DNA of 64,000 nucleotides from Narthecium ossifragum (Eukaryota; Streptophyta; Magnoliopsida; Dioscoreales; Nartheciaceae). The notes beneath the pieces are model-generated. The model saw nothing but the letters and a program-made list of their open reading frames with translations, was not told where the DNA came from and did not search any database. The stretch is from assembly GCA_963920575.1 (NCBI GenBank), contig OY986964.1, forward strand, positions 13,195,460 through 13,259,459. The letters are read 5' to 3'. This document shows, piece by piece, positions 31,549 through 41,097 of this stretch. A program made the translations under genes and the position numbers. Each line of letters opens with the position of its first letter. The first letter of the stretch is position 1.

Positions 31549-32491
31549 CGTTTATTTATTTATTTATGAAGTCAAGTAAGAACGTGAATGTTGTTGATGT
31601 CAAACCAATGGAATTTCAAATCCTTCGAATGAAAATCCAACTGTTGAGATTTAGTACTGCAGGTCCTGCAGTTGATGAATTACTACAAGCCCCCCCCCCC
31701 CGGTCCGCACGGTTTAGACCAAGCCTGCGACCAATTTTTTTTTTTCGAGCTTATCTCTCTTCCTATTTACGTTTAAGCGGCTTCATGCTGCTCATTTAAC
31801 TCTAGTTTTTTATTTTGAACACAAGACCTCTACATCGATGCCATGAAAAAACTCTAAAGATAATTGATGAAATCACCAGATTAGTGAAAGTTTTTGATAA
31901 AAACACCATTAGTAAGTTTTTTAAGACCATTACCCCATTTGATATGTTTATTATGGAAGTTTATTTAAGAAAGGATGAAATTTCCCTCGTTGTCTCTTGA
32001 CGAGCACGATGACTAGTGACAGAGGTGAGCCGCTCGCCATCGGATTTCCGGCCAACCTCCTCCGGCGACTACCTCCATCAACCACCACCTACCTGTCAAC
32101 CCCACCTATTCCCTCTAGCTCCATCTTCCTACCCTAGCTCCACAGCCACCATCATTGAGTAACATCTCCTCGCCGAACAGCCAACATCATTAAGTAACAT
32201 CTCCTCGTCGGACAGCCAACATCTTCGACGAGCCCCTCTAATCCCGCAAATATCCTTCACCATCACCATCTTTACCCCCTCCAGCTCTCTCTCTTCTCCC
32301 CATTGCAATAGAACTTGTTGCTATTTAGGACCACAGTAGATTGCTTTTTGCATAACAAGACCACCCTCCCGTTTTCTTGCAAAATAATGCCCCAAATTAT
32401 AGAAATTCCAACTTTAGCCATACCTTTTCTCACATCCCATGCCATGCCATACCCATATCTATCCAATCATGTTTAAAAAATAAAAATAATC
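31549..32491. other. Intergenic DNA, nothing recognised
   Basis: Includes a C run (31690-31701), a T run, and a direct repeat CATCATTGAGTAACATCTCCTC / CATCATTAAGTAAC near 32150-32210. No gene is supported. Confidence 0.4.
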
Positions 32492-32735
32492 TGTCGCATT
32501 AAATGCGATGGGATGTGATGGTGGCGAGTTGGTTTGACTGCTCAGTGAGGCTGTTCACGTCCACATGGCATGATGCCATTCGTCAATGGTACGACGCATA
32601 GTAACACTATAGTACTCGCTTATTTATACGGGTCTATTAATACGTGTAGCTTTTTATACATACATGTTTAATCGCGTTAAAATCGACACACGATTTGTTT
32701 GTATACAAACTCCAGTTGCTTGTTTACTCTTTATA

Positions 32736-32988
32736 AGGCGCATTTGGCGGCAGGTGGATGCGCGGAATTAGTAGGATGAGCGGTATTCGTGTTTTTCACA
32801 TCCCTGCTTACTATGCTTGAATAGCTATCAAATTTGGAATCTGCGGTATCCGATAAGCGTCGGATTCCAAAATTAAAGGATCGCGGCGTCTGCTAGAATC
32901 GAGTGGACGCCAATTTGGAATCCACGGGACCGGATATCGTACCGTGGGTTCGCGGATACCATCTTATTTCTTGCCACCAAATGTGCCC
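32736..32988. mobile_element. MITE nested in the left arm
   Basis: Its presence is shown by comparing the two arms: CTTTATA|GTCGCTCG in the right arm is interrupted in the left arm. Ends are AGGCGCATTTGGCGGCA and, inverted, GGGCACATTTGGTGGCA. An ATA flanks both sides (32733-32735 and 32989-32991). A 3-bp A/T duplication suggests a Harbinger-type MITE. Confidence 0.7.
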
Positions 32989-33032
32989 ATAGTCGCTCGT
33001 TTCTACGTATTTGTTTTTATATGCGTATGTAA

Positions 33033-33326
33033 TTATGTGTTAACTAATTTCTGCGTGTGTTTGTAAATTTTTATGCCCGTGCTTAACAAGTTCAACTCAG
33101 TGCTCAGGTGGACGACACTATCTTTGAAGACATCTTCAGTGGCCCTTGGCCCTTTATCAGCGTCCTCTTCACCGATTGCGGCCATCTGCTCTACCTTGCC
33201 TTCATTTTCAGTAAACGCAATGCTCATGGCCGTGACTACTGCATCCATGACTTTCTGTTCATTCTTAGTCGGCGGACCATCATGGCGCTTATCAGCAGTT
33301 TTCAAAAATGCTTGCTGAATGGCCAC
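33033..33326 (-). CDS. Hypothetical protein within the long-TIR element, part 2
   Basis: 97 residues, mixed charge and helical in character (KNEQKVMDAVVTAMSIAFTE). I recognise no family. It follows the frame at 33358-33708 on the same strand, and the two may be pieces of one broken gene or two exons. Confidence 0.25.
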   Translation of the reverse strand: MAIQQAFLKTADKRHDGPPTKNEQKVMDAVVTAMSIAFTENEGKVEQMAAIGEEDADKGPRATEDVFKDSVVHLSTELNLLSTGIKIYKHTQKLVNT

Positions 33327-33357
33327 CCAACCCCTTCATCAGCTCCTTCATTCTCAG

Positions 33358-33708
33358 TCAGCGGGCCACTACAGCGCTACCGCGTCCACTTACTTGGTTG
33401 GATGGTTGGGCAACCCCTTCCTTAATTTGTTCCGCTTTGCTGGATTGCCCCATGGCGGTTCTCTTCCGATTTGTGATTGTGGGATACAAAAATGATAGGG
33501 GCACGTCCTCTTCAAAGCTCTGGTGGGCAACTACAGTCTCGTCACATGTAAGCATCTTCATTTTCCTAAGCAGCGCTGCAAATTCCTTGTAAGAGACGAC
33601 CAACTTAGCTTTTATTATGGTCAATTCAACGATGAACCTGTTGATTTGGATATTCAAGGCCCGGATCTCCTCCATTCTTTGAAGGTCTAGCTGAATGAGT
33701 TTTTTCAA
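33358..33708 (-). CDS. Hypothetical protein within the long-TIR element, part 1
   Basis: 116 residues with a helical N-terminus rich in Leu, Ile, Lys and Glu (LIQLDLQRMEEIRALNIQIN) that could form a coiled coil. No domain is recognised. The initiation codon is uncertain. It may be captured host sequence. Confidence 0.25.
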   Translation of the reverse strand: MKKLIQLDLQRMEEIRALNIQINRFIVELTIIKAKLVVSYKEFAALLRKMKMLTCDETVVAHQSFEEDVPLSFLYPTITNRKRTAMGQSSKAEQIKEGVAQPSNQVSGRGSAVVAR

Positions 33709-34086
33709 CTCCGCTTGAACTTGTTAAACATGGGCACAAAAAATTACAAACACTTGCAGATATAAGTTAACACGTAATTACATGTGTATATAAAAACAAA
33801 TACGGCAAAACGAGCGACTATAAAGATTAAACAAGCAAATAGAGTTTGTATACAAACAAACTACATATAAATTTTTGACGCGATCAAACATGCATGTATA
33901 AAACACTACACGTATAAATAGACACATTTAAATAAGTGTGTACTGCAGTGTTACTAGCGTTGTACCATCGTCTAATGGCATCATGCCACGTGGGTGCAAA
34001 CAGCCTCACCGAGCAGTCAAACCAACTCGCCGCCATCACATCCCATCGCATTTAATGTGACATGTTTTTTTTAGAAAAACATGATT

Positions 34087-34985
34087 TGTCACATCCCGGC
34101 CCAGAAAAACCCATCCGATTCAGCGCGTGAGTATTAAATCTATCCAATTAATCTATGGTGCATTTATAATAAAATAATATATCTAAATTAAACAATTGAT
34201 ATGGGGTCAAAACTATAATCTCTAATATTTTACTGAAAATCACCATACATCATTTATGAACAAAGTTTCCGATACTAAACTGATCCTCAAAAGACATATG
34301 TATAACAATCTCAAAAATTCTTATAGAAGAAAATTATACATTTATATGATCTAACATGATAACTGAACCCCAAGTCCTGAAACACCTCCAGAGGTCGATG
34401 CTCCAGTAAGAGCCTGTCCAGCTGGTGTTATGGAAGAAGAGCTGATGCCTACACCTTCAAAACACAGCCCGGGTAGGAGTGAGCGATAAGCTTAGCATGA
34501 TTCTATTCTACGTCACACTGAAGGGAAAGGGAACAATAAATTCCCAGGTTCCATCTCATCTCTAGGGGAAGCTCACGTTACGCCCGCCACCTACCCCAGG
34601 GTATACACACTGATGATCTCCATTGTCAATATTTTTCCCTCTCAAACCAAGTACTCTAGTGCTGAAACAATAGGGGTAGGATCCAGGGTGGAACGTAACT
34701 TCCCCTAACACTGAAATTAAGATTGAAACTTAGGACGACCTCTACATCTCAATCAAAGTAATTGCAGCCAACTAGATAGTTACCTCGATAACATAAGATT
34801 ATCATAACAATTCACATTCTAAACCTTGCTACCCAGTCTCGGTCCTACGGGTAGATCCGAGCTGCCCGAGCCCTCGGATCAGCGATCAACCCATCACCTA
34901 TGCCTAGCTTAAAATGCTTCTAATGCAATCAAATGCATGTATGCTCACACGCACATAGATAAGATTTCAGGCATGCAACAATATG
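34087..34985 (-). mobile_element. Chromovirus-type LTR fragment
   Basis: It begins TGTCACATCCCGGCCCAGAA, the same terminus as the LTR at 56906. It carries the block GATCCGAGCTGCCCGAG at 34856 seen in the other copies. It breaks off where an Athila-like LTR fragment begins. Confidence 0.75.
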
Positions 34986-34989
34986 GGTG

Positions 34990-35675
34990 GCTAGTTCCTT
35001 TACTTAGGGATCTCATTAAGCTTTATGATAACTTCTTTGTATTTTTTAGTTTGAATCTTATATTATTTTTCTCGACATGATATTATGGATTTGATTTTAA
35101 TGATAAAAGAGTTGAAAGAATAGAACTCCCTTGATGTAACTTCAGGCTTATATAATTTCTGTAATTGATTGTAGAGATATATAGGATGGTTTTTATGTGG
35201 TTTGAGAATACCCGAAGAGATACTTTATGCTTAGTAACGATATGTTGTGCTTATGTTACTCAAAAGACAAGCTATGCTAATCAAAGATAAAGTATGTCTT
35301 TTGAAAGCACTTTCCTTCTTTTAGGGATTCATGTAAGCTTAAGAAGCTATGAATCTATAATGTTTGGATAAGAGACAAGAGGATAACTAGAGAATGTAGG
35401 AAGTGAAACTAAAGTGGATTCAGCAATCCCTAGATTTTTCTCTCATTGATTTATTTTAATATTTTTCCATTGCTTTCTTAATTAGTTTTAATTAATTAGT
35501 TTTAAAAACCCAATAAACCCTTCTTTGGTTTAGGATTAGAGTTTTGAGATTTAATTCCAATTTTTCCGTATAAATCGAAGTTTCCCTGTGGATCGACTTC
35601 AAACTTCATCCCAATTCTACCCTATAGTATAGTGTTTGGATAAGGGTTTATAAATTTCTAAATTGCGTTTTGACC
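34990..35675 (+). mobile_element. Athila-like LTR fragment (plus orientation)
   Basis: Aligns by eye with the right half of the solo LTR 44998-46393: TAGGGATCTCA, TTGAATCTTGTATT, CATAGGATGG and the terminal CCCTGTGGATC...GGATAAGGGTTTATAAAT blocks. The left half is missing. Confidence 0.75.
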
Positions 35676-35676
35676 A

Positions 35677-36165
35677 CACGACTGAGTCAGCCGACAAAAC
35701 TCTTTTATGAGCTCCTAGGTAATTGGGGAGCGAGCTCCTTAGAATAATCCCTTGTCAGGGGACCGAGCCTTGAAACCGTAAGGGTCTTGAATTTAATTAT
35801 TCTCTTGGTTGATGTTTCTCATTGTTGTAGGGGCCTTTATATAGGCAAAGTAAAAGAGAGCTAAATGGAGTTGAACTCTGACTCAATGACTTCCTACTCA
35901 AGTAATAACCTAATGAAGAAACAGAAATAAGAGTCCAACTACAATGTGAATAGCTGCTAGGAAAGCAAAATAGGAAAGCAAGGAAAGAACCTAAACTAAG
36001 ATAGGTGAGTCATGGATTCTTGTGGAGGCTAGTTCCTTGGTGTGGGCCGGCTCAAGGGAATCTGCCCCTCTTGTGTGCAGGGTTCGCCTTGGGTTGAGCC
36101 CAAGTCCGGCAAGGTTTGGTGCGTCGAGCCAAGTTTTTGAAGGGTTCAAATTTTGACATGTAACA
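35677..36165 (-). mobile_element. LTR-like module D, minus copy (truncated)
   Basis: On the minus strand it starts TGTTACATGTCAAAATTTGA, contains CTATATAAAGG at about 35833-35845 and ends where the Athila-like fragment begins. It matches the plus-oriented module at 38233-44997 and the minus one at 55498-56830. TG start, TATA and multi-copy nature suggest an LTR of an uncharacterised element. Confidence 0.55.
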
Positions 36166-36199
36166 GTCACGCATACCGGCCAGCCTCAAGGAGTGGAAG

Positions 36200-37460
36200 A
36201 TCGGCGATTTTATCCGCCTTGAGGAGCCCCTCCCTTGCCTGAAGATCCCCAAAGTGATTAAATGTGCCCTATCCTGGGCGAGGCCAATCAGGAGGCTCCA
36301 CCTCAGTATCCTTAGGAGCGAATCCGCCCACAAGAGAGTTGGGTGAACCAGTGCACACATGACCCAAACGAGGCCCAACAATGGCATCACGAGCAATTGA
36401 GGGGGAAGGCCCAAGCCAATGAGCTCGACCACTAGCCGACAGATCCAAAACTGACCGCCTACCATGCAAGGAACCATCATGGCTCGCCGAGTCCCCATGA
36501 ATGGAGGGCACAGGCACAACCGCCCTAGTCACCGCCCACCTAGTGCCTTAGGTCTCAACTCGCACCCAAACCCCAGCCACCATGTGGCCAGCACCACCGC
36601 CTCTACCAATTGAAACCTAGGCGGGCCCCATCGTCTCCTTCCTCGAGCCGCTTGGCTCCGACGCCAGAACCCTAATCAGTGGCGGAGCCCTTCCTCCTCG
36701 GTGACGGAATTTGACAGTATGCCATTCACCACCAAGACCATCTGAAACATCACATGCCACCCCACCCACCAGGGCAGCACTAGCTCCATCAACAGAGGAA
36801 CCTGCAGCTACACCCAAGGTACCCTGGGAGTCAACCACAGGAGCTTTCCCGCGCTAAACCTTCTCCCGATGTAGCGGTTCCTCCTTCTTCATCACTCAGG
36901 CGCTCTCAACATGCCCAAAGCCATCACAGAACCCGCCAACATCTAGGTGTTAATATATAAATGGCTGGACAAAGCAGCCTGGATCAGTTTCAGGGTCACC
37001 ACCGCCTACGACAGTCCCGAGCCTAGCAGGCTTCGGCACATTAACTTTCATGCACACCCTTGCAAGGCGACTGCAATAAGCAACCACTGTTGAAGAATCC
37101 ACAACTAACAGCAACCCCGCTGGGTGGACAACCACCTGTAGTGACGTCGTGTCACTATAGTCAAACGACAAGTCGAGCAATCGTATCCATGCTCGGACTA
37201 TCCAATAAGAAAAAGATCTTCCCATGAATCATCCAAGGACCCCCAATAAGAACCTGAGTAAGATCATCAGGGTTACCAAACTTGAAACAAAACACGTCCC
37301 CCACCCTGTCCATCACAAGCAAGGGCTCCTTCGTCAACCACATAGAAGCCAAACGGTGGAGCAGATAGCCCAGCCCGACCTGCCCGCTAATGAACCTCAT
37401 AAAGAGAGAATGTCGCCAGTGTTCATGACTACGCTCCAAGATTCCCGAGTCCATAATAAT
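36200..37460 (-). pseudogene. LINE-type ORF1/gag remnant (DUF4283)
   Basis: Read from about 37454 on the minus strand, the frame MDSGILERSHEHWRHSLFMR... LLHRLASMW... DVFCFKFGNPDDLTQVLIGGPWMIHGKIF is a typical DUF4283 domain. It continues in a shifted frame (37225-36950: AWIRLLDLSFDYSD... VDSSTVVAYCSRLARVCMKVNVPKP). After another break come degenerate zinc-knuckle words (CDGFGHVESA) and a Ser/Gly/Val-rich tail (36838-36617). At least two frameshifts or stops break it. DUF4283 occurs in plant L1-type ORF1 and related gag-like proteins. No endonuclease or reverse transcriptase follows. Confidence 0.75.
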
Positions 37461-38232
37461 ACGGTCAGTATTTATTCTTGATCTTCATCAGAACAGCATC
37501 CGGGACAACGTCATCTCCATCGTACTGGTACCGAGCAACTCGAGCCCACGACCAGTTCCCAGGAACTCCACACACAGCTGTTGTTGGAGAAGGGATAGCT
37601 TGCCTCAACAGAGGAGAGGATCCAAAAATGCCTCACCCCTTGGACATCACCGGAGAAGGGACTACCTTCCCTGGAGAAGGGGGCCACATAACTCCAAGAA
37701 AGAAAATTCAGGGAGATCTAGGTGCAGAACATCACCTAGATCTAGGGATCCGTTTTATCCCATTTATTGTAGCAATCAAGTTAAAACAAAAGAAAATTCA
37801 GGGAGATCTAGGGATCCGTTTCTTTTTCCTGGTTTCAGAAAAGCAAAATATGCAGCCCCATAAATACAAAATTTCCGATTTTAGAAAAAAAAAGCAATTT
37901 AGAGATCTCATAATGGACTGTATGATAAGCAAGCAGATGGCCTGCTAAAATCGAAAGAGAAAGCACTAGTTCATAACATGAAATAAGTGACCAATTACAA
38001 AAACTCTAGGAGATGAACATACAATTTTTAGGGTGAAAAGATGGACTGGCCCCATAAGCATCTACCCGAGAAATCATGTATAGTTTCGCTTCTGTGCTTT
38101 TTATGCCTCAATCTGGGTGTGGCCAAATCAAAGCATTTATAGGATGCTTCATTTCGGATGCGGTTTTCCTGTGGTTACTACCAATTCGAGATTACTCTCC
38201 AAACGAGTTTATAATAAACATTGATGCATTCG
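37461..38232. other. Leader-like region with internal direct repeat
   Basis: AAGAAAATTCAGGGAGATCT at about 37700 recurs at about 37791, each followed by a CTAGGGATCCGTTT block. No gene was recognised. It could be the 5' part of the DUF4283 element. Confidence 0.4.
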
Positions 38233-38270
38233 TGTTACGCGTCAAAATTTGAGCTTTCAAAAACCGAACT

Positions 38271-40780
38271 TTTGAGGACCCGTTCCTCCAACCTGATCTG
38301 CCCGCATTAGGTCAAGGGTCTGGCCCGTTGGGCCATGTTTCACGATTGGGTTGATCGGGAGGATCCCAAGCGCAATTAGGTAAATTACGCATTGGCGGTT
38401 GATTTCACACCTGTGTTGTGCACACACAGCCCTATGTATGTTTTATGTGCTTGTTAGAACCTTCAGCGGGGCTCGGGATCGAAAGATCCGAGCTCGGACG
38501 CGAGAGCTTGTTTTTAGGATAGCTGTCATGCCTCAGATGATCGATCGCCCTGTGGGACGATCAATCAGTCACTAGACAATCGATCGGTCTGTGGGCCGAT
38601 CGATCAAGCTTGATGTCGGCACCGCCTTTGACGTGTCTGGATAAGTTCGGTTGAACCGACATGGGATGATTGATCGGTCCGTGGGACAATCGATCGGTCC
38701 TTGAGCGATCGATCGACCAGTGGGGCGATCGATCGGTCATGGGCTTATAAGAACCCGCGAACCGCCTCTGTTTTTCCTCTTTTTCTTTCTCCTTCCTCCT
38801 TCTCTCCGCTGAGGCTAGGGTTTCATGGCTAATGGCATTCCAGCAGCTTGGAGAGGTCGGTAGCAAGGGGAGGAGCAAATCCTTACCTCTCTTGCATAGA
38901 TTAATCAAGGATTAGTCGTAGATTAGCGTAGAAAGGTAGGATTCTAACCCTAGGACTTGATTAGGTGTTGTTGGTTGCTTTATTGCTTAAATTGTTGATC
39001 AATATATGCTAGTTGGTTATCCTAGGTATGATTAATATCTATTTGAAGCTTGATTGGATTTTGGTTGGATTTAAACCGGATTTAAGTGAGTTTTTCCTTG
39101 ATTTATTCCCGGTTTTCTGTTCTAGTAGAAACAACTACGTTCTAGCTTGTTTTTCGGCGTCTATGTGCATAATCTCAGTTGATCTTCAACATGAAAGTTG
39201 TAGATCTCTGAGTCATCTTTCATTTCCAATTGGGTTGATGATGTTTGGTGCTACGTAGAATTTCTGGTGAATTAAATGGCATGTCTGTGCTGAAACACGG
39301 TAGTTGGTTTAAATTGAGACTTTAAGTGATTTTTCTAGATTTAATTGAGCTTATTTTTGGAGGGAATGATCTTGATGATCTTTGGAAGAGATCTGAAAAG
39401 TTTGGTTTTTATCCAAGTTATTTTCAATAGGATTTTGATTAGTTTATCAAATCTTAGGTTTCACCAAAATTATAGGTTTTGAACTATTTTTCGTTTCTCT
39501 GATTGACCCCGTTTTTGGATATGTGATTCAAAGTATGCTATTGAGTGGGAATATCAAGTTTCATGTCAATCAGACAGCTAGATTGAAAGATATGAGTTTT
39601 CGAGTTTTGTGATATAATTGGTTTGATTTATGTAAATCGATTATTCTAATCATATCTTGGATATATATTATTTTAAGCCCGTGCGTGGTTTGTGGTTTAA
39701 CCAGGGGAATCGCGCCTCCCCTGGGATGTGTAGAATAAATGGGTCTTAAGTACGTCCTCAGCTTTGAATAAAATATTACTATATTGCTGTCATAGTTGTT
39801 TGTTAGCTTAGCTGGGGCTGTATCCCGTTGTAGGCTTAAGTGCCTATTTTATCCGCTTATACTAGACCAATGCTATGTTTACCCGTTGGCGAGCTATGTG
39901 CTAGGCCAAGCCTTGTATATTTTTCTTGCATCCTATTGAATGCTTATACTTCTGTTTGTGCATGAGCATTGCATGCATCTGATTGCATTAGATGCATATA
40001 GGATAGGATGTGGGCGATGGGTTGATCACCGATCTGAAGTTTTCGGGTAGCTCGGATCTAGCCTTAGGGCCGAGGCTGGGTAGCAAGGTATAGGATTTAA
40101 TCTGTTATAATAATCTGATGATTTGAGGTGACTGTCTAGTTGGCTGCAATTGCTTGATCGAGGTTTAGAGGTCGTTCTGGGTTCCAGGATCAGTCTCAGT
40201 TTCACTGTTAGGGGGAGTTACGTACGACCCTGTGTTCTACCCCTGTTGTTTCAGCGCTGGAGTTGCTTGGTTGAGAGGGACGGGTGATGACGGTACCAGA
40301 GGTCATCAGGGTGCGTGCTCTGGGGTAGACGGTGTGCGTAACGTGGAATTCCACTAAAGATGAGTTGAAACCTGAGACTTTACTATTCCCTTTCTTTGTG
40401 AGCATCGTAGTATAGAATCCTACTGAGCTTATTGCTCACTCCTACCTGGGCTGCGTCTTGCAGGTCCAGGCGTCAGCTATACTTTCATAGATCCCAATTG
40501 GACATGCACGTGGTGGCGCGTCCGCTTCAGAGGTGTTCGAGGACTTGGGGTTCATTTCATCATGTTGGATGACTTAAATGTATAATTTCCTTCTGTAAGG
40601 ATTTTGAGGATTAAATATATTGTATCAGAATCTTGAATTTTATTAGAAGTTTTATTTTGACCCCAGATTCAATTGTTAATTAGTTGTCTTATTTTATTGT
40701 AATCGCGTCTTTGATGGATTGAATAGATTAGGAACCCTCACGCGCTGGACCGGATAGGTTTTCTGGGTCGGGGTGTGACA
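38271..40780 (+). mobile_element. Solo chromovirus-type LTR with GAACT target duplication
   Basis: The right end ...GGTCGGGGTGTGACA is the inverse of the terminus at 56906. The left end TTTGAGGACCCG corresponds to TGTGAGGACC at 24401 (minus), so the first G is mutated. GAACT occurs directly on both sides (38266-38270 and 40781-40785). Length 2510 bp, with no internal region, as expected after LTR-LTR recombination. Confidence 0.88.
38537..38750. repeat. GATCGATCGGTC palindrome array in the solo LTR
   Basis: About ten GATCGATC-type sites occur in pairs such as GATCGATCGGTC ... CGATCGATC around short GTGGG spacers. They lie near the start of the LTR, upstream of the Phe/Leu-rich T/C tract at 38770. 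Confidence 0.88.
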
Positions 40781-41097
40781 GAACTCGACACACCGGACTG
40801 GACCCAACTTGGGCTTGGCCCAAGCCCAACCGGCCCCACCAAAGGGCTGGCCTTCCTTGGAGACAACCACACAAGGGGTTGGCCGCTCCTCGCCTAGTCC
40901 CACCAAGAGTGCGATGCACAGTATCTTAGTATAGTTTTCGATTGCTTCCCTAATTTGGTTTCTTAGTTTAGTTATCTTAGTTGTAGTAGAACTCTTTCTT
41001 TTCTCCCTTCTAGAAAAGGCTATTGCTTGAGTAGGAAGTCAGCAAGCCAGGGTTCTACTCTGGTTAGGTCTCTTGCATGATGCCTATATAAAGCCCC

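Larger units (their letters stand above)
32492..34062. mobile_element. Element with about 350-bp terminal inverted repeats (Mutator-like?)
   Basis: The left arm runs from TGTCGCATTAAATGCGATGG (32492) to about 33087, less a 253-bp MITE at 32736-32988. The right arm, about 33722-34062, is its inverse: shared blocks include GCGAGTTGGTTTGACTGCTC, GTTTGTATACAAACTC and GTAATTA(T/C)GTGTTAAC. Between the arms lie about 630 bp with two minus-strand frames. Long arms fit Mutator-like elements. No clean 9-bp duplication was read at the borders. Confidence 0.7.
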
